Source: JAUXEH01 sp965602945
GTDB lineage: Bacteria; Acidobacteriota; Aminicenantia; Aminicenantales; Aminicenantaceae
Length of the DNA stretch: 11,275 nt
Reading direction: 5' to 3'
NCBI GenBank assembly: GCA_965602945.1
Contig: CBFDBC010000123.1
Coordinates: 1-11,275, forward strand
The notes beneath the pieces were generated by a model, which did not search any database, had not been told where the DNA came from, and worked only from the letters and a program-made list of their open reading frames with translations. Position numbers and translations under genes: made by a program. Shown here one piece after another: positions 1 through 5,922 of the stretch (its first letter is position 1; the number at the start of each line of letters is the position of its first letter).

Positions 1-12
1 AAATAATACTCA

Positions 13-41
13 GGTCGCCGGAAGTCAACCTCCGGACGGCC
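13..41. other. Hairpin upstream of the aldo/keto reductase gene
   Basis: GGTCG-CCGGA (13-22) pairs with TCCGG-A-CGGCC (31-41). The stem is about 10 bp with one bulged A at 36 and an 8-nt loop. There is no clear T-run on either side, so it is a poor match to an intrinsic terminator. It could be the end of a gene left of the window or a regulatory stem. Nothing in positions 1-90 looks coding. Confidence 0.35.
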
Positions 42-53
42 CACAGTTATTTC

Positions 54-82
54 AAGACAAACCTGCTTGATTTCCGTACAAT
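54..82 (+). promoter_or_regulatory. Putative sigma70-type promoter of the aldo/keto reductase gene
   Basis: A -35-like AAGACA (54-59, 4 of 6 to consensus) is followed by a 17-nt spacer and a -10-like TACAAT (77-82, 5 of 6). The predicted start of transcription is near 89-90. That leaves a leader of about 22 nt carrying the Shine-Dalgarno at 102-107. An ATG at 91 would lie at the transcript's very end, so the layout favours the ATG at 112. Confidence 0.45.
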
Positions 83-101
83 AGCTTTTTATGACACTCG
101 T

Positions 102-107
102 AGGAGG
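102..107 (+). promoter_or_regulatory. Ribosome binding site choosing the start at 112
   Basis: AGGAGG sits 4 nt before the ATG at 112. The in-frame ATG at 91 has no Shine-Dalgarno before it. The protein from 112 begins directly with a Tat signal. Confidence 0.75.
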
Positions 108-111
108 CAAA

Positions 112-1413
112 ATGAAGAAGAACAGCATCGATCGCAGGCGCTTCATGAAGACATCCACTCTGGGAATGATCGGAGCCGGGATGGCTGCCCGCAGCGGCCT
201 GGCCAGGCCAGCTCAGGATGCGCAGCCCGTTGCCAAGATCAAGGAGTACCGTGAACTGGGACGGACCGGCTTCAAGGTCTCCGACCTGGCGACGGGCTCC
301 ATCCAGGACGAGGGCCTTCTAGCCGCCGCCTTGGATGCCGGCATCAACTATATCGATACGGCCGAACAGTATCCCGGCCATCACAAGGTCGTGGGAAACG
401 CCATCAAGGGCCGGGACCGGAAGAAGCTCTTCATCTCCTCCAAGATACTGCTGGAGGGGGAGGTCACAAAAGAGGACATCCTCAAACGATCGCATAAGGC
501 CCTCGAGGAGATCGGGACCGATTACCTCGACTGCATGATGATGCATTTTCCGACATCCATCGAACAGCTGAAGACCCCGGCCTGGCATGAGGCCATGCAG
601 CAACTCAAGACCGAAGGCAGGATCAAACATGTAGGCGCCTCTCACCATGGTTCGTTCTGGTTCAAGGACCCTGAGGCCTCCATGGGCGACATCCTCCTCG
701 CCGCTGCCGAGGACGGACGGTTCGATGTATTCCTCCTCACCTACAACTTCCTCCAGATCGACCATTCAGCCAAGGTACTGGAAGCCTGCAAACAGAAGAA
801 CATCGGGACCACCCTCATGAAAACGTCCCCCATCACGACCTTCAACAAGATCAAGGCGGGCGCCGAGCGGATAAAGAAACGAGGCAAAGAAGTGCCTGCC
901 CTCTACGTAGAAGGGGTGGAGCGCTACACCCAGATGCTGGAGGAGGCAGGGCCCTCAGTCAAGAGATTCAAGCTGGAGAATCCCGACGAGGCCAGGGCAG
1001 CGGCCATCAAGTTCTGTCTGGGCAACGACAGCGTCCATACAGTGTGCTGCTCTATGGCAAACTTCGATGACCTGGGAAAGATGGTGGCCCTCTCGGGAGC
1101 TCGGTTGGACGCCGGCGATGAGGCCGTCCTGGCGGCCTATGCAGATGTCTGTGGTCCTTTCTACTGCCGCCATTCCTGCGGGCTCTGCGAGCCCCAGTGT
1201 CCCCGGGGAGTGCCGGTGAACACCATCATGCGCTACCATCACTACTTCACGGCCCAGGGTCGCGAGCGCGAAGCCATGCAGTACTATGCCGCCATCCCCG
1301 GAGCGAAGGCCGACGTGTGCCCCACCTGCTCGGGCTTCTGCGAGCAGGCCTGCCCTTACCAGGTCCCCATCCAGGGCAAGCTCTTCCATGCTCACTCCGA
1401 CCTCGCTCTATAA
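112..1413 (+). CDS. Tat-exported aldo/keto reductase with two C-terminal 4Fe-4S motifs
   Basis: Predicted oxidoreductase of the aldo/keto reductase family, in the branch with an appended ferredoxin-like tail (COG1453-type), 433 aa. Residues 7-13 (DRRRFMK) form a twin-arginine motif followed by a short hydrophobic stretch to about 34, so the folded protein is probably exported. The (beta/alpha)8 domain spans about 46-340. The catalytic tetrad is visible: D82 and Y87 in YIDTAEQY, K111 after ISS, and H145 in MMMHFP. The tail has two cysteine clusters, C352-x3-C356-x2-C359-x3-C363-P and C403-x2-C406-x3-C410-x3-C414-P, each fit to hold a [4Fe-4S] cluster. The substrate is unknown, probably a sugar or other carbonyl compound. 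NAD(P)H is not expected outside the cytoplasm, so cofactor and electron donor are open questions. The gene converges on the isomerase-like gene across a long palindrome. Confidence 0.9.
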   Translation: MKKNSIDRRRFMKTSTLGMIGAGMAARSGLARPAQDAQPVAKIKEYRELGRTGFKVSDLATGSIQDEGLLAAALDAGINYIDTAEQYPGHHKVVGNAIKGRDRKKLFISSKILLEGEVTKEDILKRSHKALEEIGTDYLDCMMMHFPTSIEQLKTPAWHEAMQQLKTEGRIKHVGASHHGSFWFKDPEASMGDILLAAAEDGRFDVFLLTYNFLQIDHSAKVLEACKQKNIGTTLMKTSPITTFNKIKAGAERIKKRGKEVPALYVEGVERYTQMLEEAGPSVKRFKLENPDEARAAAIKFCLGNDSVHTVCCSMANFDDLGKMVALSGARLDAGDEAVLAAYADVCGPFYCRHSCGLCEPQCPRGVPVNTIMRYHHYFTAQGREREAMQYYAAIPGAKADVCPTCSGFCEQACPYQVPIQGKLFHAHSDLAL

Positions 1414-1416
1414 TAG

Positions 1417-1670
1417 GCGCTCCGACCACTCGAAGTGATTGATATTTAAAAAGATATGACCTTAGAAGGGCCATTATTTCGCCTTAGAGCCACACTTTTA
1501 GGGCCCATTTCTGCCTTCTAAGGTTGAAACTGTGAACCTATCTCCACGGATCTACTATTTATGGCTTAGAGTGGCTATTTTGCCCCTAAAAAACACCATC
1601 TAAGGCGAAATTAATAGGCCTTTAAGGAAATAACGTTAATAATATCAATATGTTATGATGGTCGGAGCGC
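1417..1670. repeat. 254-bp diverged palindrome with perfect 12-bp terminal inverted repeats
   Basis: The gap between two convergent genes is one long inverted repeat centred at 1543.5. Perfectly complementary blocks are 1417-1428/1659-1670 (GCGCTCCGACCA and its complement), 1438-1446/1641-1649 (ATTGATATT), 1460-1464/1623-1627, 1477-1488/1599-1610 (TTTCGCCTTAGA), 1496-1503/1584-1591 (TTTTAGGG) and 1517-1522/1565-1570. Each pair's outer coordinates sum to 3087, so the arms align without gaps. By hand I count about 68 matches in the outer 106 positions. The interior is much richer in A+T than the flanking genes. The termini are better kept than the inside, as in foldback or MITE-like elements. 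A 2-bp AG flanks both ends (1415-1416, 1671-1672), too short to prove a target duplication. There is no ORF. It may also stop transcription from both sides. Confidence 0.8.
1459..1524. repeat. Nested hairpin inside the left arm of the palindrome
   Basis: ACCTTAGAAGG (1459-1469) is the perfect reverse complement of CCTTCTAAGGT (1514-1524), an 11-bp stem. It competes with the full-length palindrome because both use 1460-1464 and 1517-1522. The core CCTTAGA or its complement TCTAAGG occurs at 1460, 1482, 1517 and 1599, with a one-mismatch copy at 1564. Confidence 0.6.
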
Positions 1671-1689
1671 AGCCGAGAGCGCAGTTGAA

Positions 1690-3141
1690 TTAAAGACGGG
1701 CTTCGTCGATCAGCTGGATGTCGTTGAACCGGCAGTACCAGCCCAACTCCCTGGTGATATCTCCGTAGACCGTCTGCCTGTGCAGGCCGTGGGTCCAGTT
1801 CTGCCACAACCTCTGGATGTCGCCGTCCACCCTGACCGTGATCTTTGTCCGGCATCCGCGGATATCCGACAGGGCGACCGGCGTATCCACGATCTCCCCC
1901 GTGAAGTACCGGATCCTGTCCTGGCCCTGCAGGATCGCCTGTGTCACCCTCTGTCCGTGTTTCATCTGCACCTGGGGCACCACGCCCTCGCGCCGTTCCA
2001 TCACGGTCCGCAGTTTGTAGGGCGCAGCCGGATTTCCCGGCCCGTCCATCCGGGGTGTGCCCAGGCAGTGGGCCAGGATGATGGTGCCGTCGGACTCGTC
2101 CACGGTGGGATCGCTGATGAAACCGGGCTTCCCCGCCAGTCCCTGGAACAGGATGTGGGTCATGGCCGAATTAAGGTCGGACTCACAGATCCCGCCCAGT
2201 CCAGCATTGTTGAGCCGTGCGAATCCCAGGCAGGGATAAGCGGGCAGCCTGATGGTCTCATCCCACATGGTCCCATAGCAGTCTACTGTCAGGGCGACCG
2301 CCTCCTCCCGGTCCACGATCGCCTGGAACGCCAGGGCCAGCCGGGCCGACTTCAGGATGTCCTCCTTGGAAGGCTCCACAACCTGTTCCGCCTCCTTGAT
2401 CCATCTCGAAGTCTCGGACCAGGCCTCGTCGTCATCGACCTTGGCGTATGCCTCCTCCACATCCTCGAGCGAGATGCGCTCGATCCGGGTCCCGAATTTC
2501 TCCCGGAGCTGCCCGGCCCGCTCAGAATAATCCCGGGTGGTCAGGTTAAGGATCTTGGCTTCCCTCAGGTGGTGGATGGCCCGGAACGGCCGCACGGCCA
2601 TGGCCAGTTGCCTCAGGTCGCTGCTCAGGATGCAGTCCATCCGGGCGCCTTCGGGTGATCTCCTCAGTTCGCCGAAACGCACCCACTCGTGCCCGGAGTA
2701 GGGGACTGCGAATACCATGGTGGGCTTGCCCAGGCTCAGGATTTCCCGCAGGATCGCATCGACCCCGATGTTGAAGTGGATGACCAGGATCCCGTCCACA
2801 TCCTTGATCCGCCCGTTGAGCCTCTTCACCTGATCGGCCTCGGTGATCAGCGCATCCACGCTGAATTCCACGTCTGACAGCTCGTCACTCAGGATCTCGA
2901 AGGCGGATTCGTAGGATTTGATCTCCCTCTGAAAATCCATTTCCGGTTTGGGCCACAACCCGTGATAGGACCCCATGTACAGCCGCGCCACCTTGACCTT
3001 TGATCCGCGGCACCCAGGACTTATGAGCTTGGTTCCCCTGGGCTTCCCCCCGATAGCCCAAAGCGACGGCGCCCCCAAACACAAAGCGCTTCCGGCCCCC
3101 GCCATCTGCAGGAATTCCCTGCGATTCAGGCCACTGCTCAT
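1690..3141 (-). CDS. Tat-signal protein related to L-fucose/L-arabinose isomerases
   Basis: Protein of 483 aa resembling the L-fucose isomerase/arabinose isomerase fold. These enzymes interconvert aldoses and ketoses with a divalent metal. Residues 5-12 (LNRREFLQ) are a twin-arginine motif, followed by a hydrophobic stretch ending near SLWA (29), so export is likely, which is unusual for this fold. E320 (in GICESDL) and D344 (in ISDPTVD) are 24 residues apart, the same spacing as the metal ligands E337 and D361 of E. coli FucI. H451 or H454 in THGLHRQT could supply the third ligand. The C-terminal part from about 410 matches the isomerase C-terminal domain (YFTGEIV, WTHGLH, YGDI). The start at 3141 is chosen because a strong Shine-Dalgarno lies 5 nt before it and the Tat motif follows at once; an upstream in-frame ATG at 3204 falls about at the predicted transcription start. 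The substrate is unknown and catalysis is inferred. Confidence 0.75.
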   Translation of the reverse strand: MSSGLNRREFLQMAGAGSALCLGAPSLWAIGGKPRGTKLISPGCRGSKVKVARLYMGSYHGLWPKPEMDFQREIKSYESAFEILSDELSDVEFSVDALITEADQVKRLNGRIKDVDGILVIHFNIGVDAILREILSLGKPTMVFAVPYSGHEWVRFGELRRSPEGARMDCILSSDLRQLAMAVRPFRAIHHLREAKILNLTTRDYSERAGQLREKFGTRIERISLEDVEEAYAKVDDDEAWSETSRWIKEAEQVVEPSKEDILKSARLALAFQAIVDREEAVALTVDCYGTMWDETIRLPAYPCLGFARLNNAGLGGICESDLNSAMTHILFQGLAGKPGFISDPTVDESDGTIILAHCLGTPRMDGPGNPAAPYKLRTVMERREGVVPQVQMKHGQRVTQAILQGQDRIRYFTGEIVDTPVALSDIRGCRTKITVRVDGDIQRLWQNWTHGLHRQTVYGDITRELGWYCRFNDIQLIDEARL

Positions 3142-3146
3142 GACAG

Positions 3147-3153
3147 CCTCCCT
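3147..3153 (-). promoter_or_regulatory. Ribosome binding site choosing the start at 3141
   Basis: Read on the minus strand this is AGGGAGG, 5 nt before the ATG at 3141. It supports this start over the longer form beginning at 3204. Confidence 0.75.
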
Positions 3154-3182
3154 GTTCAGTCTCTCCCCTGAGACTTCATATG

Positions 3183-3206
3183 ACATGCGCTCAAAATCGC
3201 GCATGT
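3183..3206. promoter_or_regulatory. Operator-like dyad at the start of the isomerase-like transcript
   Basis: ACATGCGC (3183-3190) and GCGCATGT (3199-3206) are perfect 8-bp inverted repeats around an 8-nt AT-rich centre. The dyad lies just downstream of the minus-strand -10 box and would cover about +1 to +21. That position suits a repressor site, or a hairpin in the 5' leader. Confidence 0.5.
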
Positions 3207-3209
3207 GGC

Positions 3210-3239
3210 ATTATATAGGAGCGAAAAAAGAAAAAGCAA
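3210..3239 (-). promoter_or_regulatory. Promoter of the isomerase-like gene
   Basis: The minus strand has a perfect TATAAT -10 box (3215-3210). The best -35-like element is TTGCTT (3239-3234) with an 18-nt spacer, only 3 of 6 to consensus. Transcription would begin near 3203, giving a leader of about 62 nt. A weak -35 beside an overlapping dyad suggests regulation. Confidence 0.5.
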
Positions 3240-3275
3240 AGGAAATCTGAGTCAACGCTCGACCGCTTTCAGGCG

Positions 3276-3314
3276 TATTATTTATTTAAGACGAGAAGAT
3301 ATAAATAGCATAAT
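3276..3314 (+). promoter_or_regulatory. AT-rich promoter region of the beta-propeller gene
   Basis: Several -10-like hexamers lie here: TATTAT (3276-3281), TATAAA (3300-3305) and CATAAT (3309-3314). The last has a TTAAGA-like -35 at 3286-3291, one base off the best fit. I cannot tell which is used. The Shine-Dalgarno AGGAG (3327-3331) lies 7 nt before the ATG at 3339. Confidence 0.3.
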
Positions 3315-3338
3315 ATAGATAGAGAGAGGAGAAAAGGC

Positions 3339-4442
3339 ATGGGTTCGAGAATTAAATGTACAGCGATAGGTATCCTGGTTTTTGTGTGTATGTCGGCATT
3401 TGCAGCGGCCTCCATTCCAGCCTCCGATAAGGGAAAGACCATCTGGTCTTTCGCCTATTTCGGGGAAGGGGAAGAGGAATATTTCCACCAGCCCTCGGAC
3501 ATCGCCATCGACGCCCGGCTGTCCCTGATCTATGTCGTCGATACCGGGAATCACCGGTTGGCGGCCTTCGATTTTGACGGCAAGTTCGTCCGGGTTTTCG
3601 GAAAGGAAGGCCAGGGGCCGGGCGAGTTCTCCCGCCCCTCCGGCGTCTTTGTCTATCCCGATTCCCGGCTAGCCGTGGCCGACTACGGCAACAACCGCAT
3701 CCAGCTCTTCGATAAGACAGGAAAATTCCTGAGCAGCATCAACACGAAGGAGGTTCGGGTCGCCGACCTTATGGTGGTCGAGGACCTGTTCTTTACCATC
3801 CCCACATTCGGGAGCAGCGGCTTCAGCCTCAACATGGGATCCGATGCAGACTCCCAGCCGCTGGTCGTGGTCCTGGACGAGAAGGGAGACGTGGTGCGCG
3901 AGATCTCGGTCTCCGATTTCCCGGAGAAACATCCCTTTATCCGGGCCCTCAAGCACCGGGTCTGCCTGTCCCGGTCTCCGGACGGTCGGCTGTTCCTCCC
4001 TTTCGGTACCATGAACGTCATCCAGGTGTTTGATCCGGAGGGCGGCAAACTGGCCCAGTTCGACCGCCCGCTTCCCTTCAAACCCCTGCTCCCGGAACTC
4101 CGGAGCCAGAAATCGGGGACCCAAGGGCAGAGCAGGGTCGTCCAGATGAGTGCCCGGTCAGACCAGGTCACCCGGGCCGCCCAATTTGGACCTGACGGGC
4201 TGTTGTATATCCTCAGCTACTCGGTGGGCATGGACGAGTGGATCAAGCAATTCAAGGATCCCAGGGAACAGCTTCCCATGCCCATGCACATCGACGTGAT
4301 CGATCCCGGCACGCTCAAACCGGTCCGTACCCTCGCGGCCGATCCCGGCTGCCGGGCCTTCGGGCTCGTCTCGGACAGCCGCATCGTCACCATCCACGAG
4401 GATGAGGACGGTGAGCTCGTTCTCAAGTGCGTACAGTATTAA
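3339..4442 (+). CDS. Exported NHL-type six-bladed beta-propeller protein
   Basis: Protein of 367 aa. Residues 1-24 form a Sec signal peptide: a basic start, a hydrophobic core (IGILVFVCMSAFA), then AAAS. NHL-like repeats follow, clearest at about 48-78 (HQPSDIAID, IYVVDTGNHRLAAFD) and 93-125 (GPGEFSRPSGV, LAVADYGNNRIQLFD). Weaker blades at about 175-240 and 285-360 suggest a six-bladed propeller. Such proteins usually bind ligands or other proteins, and no catalytic residues stand out. It has its own promoter region, diverges from the isomerase-like gene and is followed by a strong hairpin, so it is probably transcribed alone. A shared regulatory region with the isomerase-like gene may link the two. 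The specific function is unknown. Confidence 0.85.
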   Translation: MGSRIKCTAIGILVFVCMSAFAAASIPASDKGKTIWSFAYFGEGEEEYFHQPSDIAIDARLSLIYVVDTGNHRLAAFDFDGKFVRVFGKEGQGPGEFSRPSGVFVYPDSRLAVADYGNNRIQLFDKTGKFLSSINTKEVRVADLMVVEDLFFTIPTFGSSGFSLNMGSDADSQPLVVVLDEKGDVVREISVSDFPEKHPFIRALKHRVCLSRSPDGRLFLPFGTMNVIQVFDPEGGKLAQFDRPLPFKPLLPELRSQKSGTQGQSRVVQMSARSDQVTRAAQFGPDGLLYILSYSVGMDEWIKQFKDPREQLPMPMHIDVIDPGTLKPVRTLAADPGCRAFGLVSDSRIVTIHEDEDGELVLKCVQY

Positions 4443-4455
4443 TAATAGAGCCAGA

Positions 4456-4479
4456 AAAAAGGGGACAGGCCCCCTTTTT
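4456..4479 (+). terminator. Intrinsic-terminator-like hairpin, also REP-like
   Basis: AAAAAGGGG (4456-4464) pairs with CCCCTTTTT (4471-4479) around the 6-nt loop ACAGGC, 13 nt after the beta-propeller stop codon. The T-rich 3' arm fits a terminator for that gene. The core GGGGACAGGC also resembles a palindrome I recall as scattered in many genomes with REP-associated transposases. That link is from memory. Confidence 0.6.
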
Positions 4480-4496
4480 GGCCCCGTTTTTGCGGC

Positions 4497-4525
4497 TTGC
4501 CATCGCCCCCACTTTTTTATACACT
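4497..4525 (+). promoter_or_regulatory. Putative promoter of the POT-M24 operon
   Basis: TTGCCA (4497-4502, 5 of 6 to the -35 consensus) is followed after 17 nt by TACACT (4520-4525, 4 of 6 to the -10 consensus). This leaves a leader of about 46 nt before the ATG at 4578. It sits directly after the terminator of the preceding gene, as expected for a new transcription unit. Confidence 0.4.
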
Positions 4526-4567
4526 GACTCCCAAATGACGGCACACTGTCGCCAACTCTCCTGTTCC

Positions 4568-4573
4568 GGAGGT
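4568..4573 (+). promoter_or_regulatory. Ribosome binding site choosing the start at 4578
   Basis: GGAGGT lies 4 nt before the ATG at 4578. An in-frame GTG at 4572 overlaps this site and is therefore not a credible start. Confidence 0.75.
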
Positions 4574-4577
4574 GTTC

Positions 4578-5894
4578 ATGTCTGAAAAACCTGTTCCTCC
4601 CCCTGGTGAGCGAACCTCGTTCCCCGGCGTTTTCTGGACCGCCAACTTCATAGAGGTCCTGGAGCGCTTCGCCTACTACGGCATCTACTTCGGTTTCGGG
4701 ATCTATTTCACGCAGCACCTGGGATTCTCTGCCGATAAGCTGGCCAACATCCAGAGCATCTTCCTCTTTGTCTCCTATGGGATCCCCTTCATATCGGGCA
4801 GTTTTGCCGACAGATTCGGCTTCAAGAAGGTCCTGATCGTCTCCTACCTGGCCTACATCCCCTCCATCCTCCTGCTGATCGTGACCAAAACCTACTCCGG
4901 CACCTTCCTGGCCATGCTCAGTATCGGGCTGGCAGCGGGGATCTTCAAGCCCCTCATCGCCGGAACCGTGCGGACCGTAACCGACAAGACCAATAAGACC
5001 CTGGGCTTCGGCATCTTCTATGCCATGGTTAATGTGGGCGGATCGTTCGGGCCCATCGTCATGGGGAACCTGCGGGCCATCGACTGGAACTATGCCTACT
5101 ATGCCGCCGCCGGCTGCATCGTCTTTATGCTGCTCATCACCATCTTCTTCTACAAGGAACCGGAGCGGGAGATCGAGGGAGTCACCTTCGGACAGAAGTT
5201 CAAAGATATCTGGGTCGCCCTCTCTGACCTGAAGTTTACATTATTTCTCATCCTCCTGGGCCTCTTCTTCTGGCTTCCCTTCTGGTGTTTCTTCAACCTC
5301 TGCGCCCTCTATGTGGATACCAACCTGGACACGGCCCGGCTGTACCTGAACCTGAAGAGCGTCATGGGGCCTTTCCTGGCAGGCATCTTCTCCGAACAGG
5401 GAGAAGATGGAGTGCGACGCATCCTGGGCGAGACCATCTCCCACACCGGGTGGATCATCATGATATTTCAGGTGATCGTCTCGCGCTATGTGGAGAAGTT
5501 CAAGGCCCTCCCCGTCTTTTTTACCGGGCTCATTCTGATCGCCGCAGGATTCGGTGTGCTCGGTTACACGGCCGTCTCTGCGCCGGCCATCATCTTTCTG
5601 GGGATCGCCCTCTTCGCTGTGGGCGAGATGATCTCTTCGCCGCGCATCCAGGAGTACATCACCTGGATCGCGCCCAAGGAGAAGGCGGGCCTCTACATGG
5701 GCACCAATTTTCTGGCCATCATGATCGGAGGCGCCCTGAGCGGTAAGACCTACACGACCCTGTACGGCCGGTTCGCCGCGCAGGGCCATCCCGAATACGT
5801 ATGGTATGTGCTCGGGGCCCACACCCTGGTCGGCCTCATCCTGCTCTTCATCTTCACCCGCACCCTGGGTGAATTCAAGGAACAGGAAGAATAG
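4578..5894 (+). CDS. POT-family proton-coupled peptide transporter (MFS)
   Basis: Integral inner-membrane protein of 438 aa in the major facilitator superfamily, proton-dependent oligopeptide transporter (POT/PTR) branch. The family hallmark ExxERFxYYG is at E26-x2-E29-R30-F-A-Y-Y-G35 in the first helix. It is followed by an MFS motif-A loop (GSFADRFGFKK, about 74-84) and a PTR-type signature around FYAMVNVGG (147-155). I see about 12 hydrophobic segments, from about 31-47 to 407-427. At 438 aa it is somewhat shorter than most bacterial POT carriers, which often have 14 helices. The expected role is proton-driven uptake of di- and tripeptides. The M24 peptidase gene starts 28 nt after its stop on the same strand, so the two are probably co-transcribed, which supports a peptide substrate. 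Confidence 0.85.
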   Translation: MSEKPVPPPGERTSFPGVFWTANFIEVLERFAYYGIYFGFGIYFTQHLGFSADKLANIQSIFLFVSYGIPFISGSFADRFGFKKVLIVSYLAYIPSILLLIVTKTYSGTFLAMLSIGLAAGIFKPLIAGTVRTVTDKTNKTLGFGIFYAMVNVGGSFGPIVMGNLRAIDWNYAYYAAAGCIVFMLLITIFFYKEPEREIEGVTFGQKFKDIWVALSDLKFTLFLILLGLFFWLPFWCFFNLCALYVDTNLDTARLYLNLKSVMGPFLAGIFSEQGEDGVRRILGETISHTGWIIMIFQVIVSRYVEKFKALPVFFTGLILIAAGFGVLGYTAVSAPAIIFLGIALFAVGEMISSPRIQEYITWIAPKEKAGLYMGTNFLAIMIGGALSGKTYTTLYGRFAAQGHPEYVWYVLGAHTLVGLILLFIFTRTLGEFKEQEE

Positions 5895-5922
5895 CCTGGG
5901 CTGAGATAAGAAGGAAAGACAC

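Noticed and set aside
91..111. Seven-residue N-terminal extension of the aldo/keto reductase
   Set aside because: The ATG at 91 has no Shine-Dalgarno and lies at the predicted transcription start, whereas AGGAGG precedes the ATG at 112.
1664..1682. Two adjacent GAGCGCAG-like units at the right end of the palindrome
   Set aside because: Only two imperfect copies of about 9 bp, so chance is a fair explanation. It is not evidence of a target duplication because the left flank lacks it.
1414..1689. CRISPR array or tandem repeat array
   Set aside because: The repeated cores are short, in both orientations and irregularly spaced. Their positions are explained by one palindrome, not by repeat-spacer units.
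1780..2658. A 292-codon open frame on the plus strand opposite the isomerase-like gene
   Set aside because: It is rich in Pro, Gly, His and Asp without domain motifs, and lies antisense to a gene with a Tat signal, ribosome binding site and family motifs.
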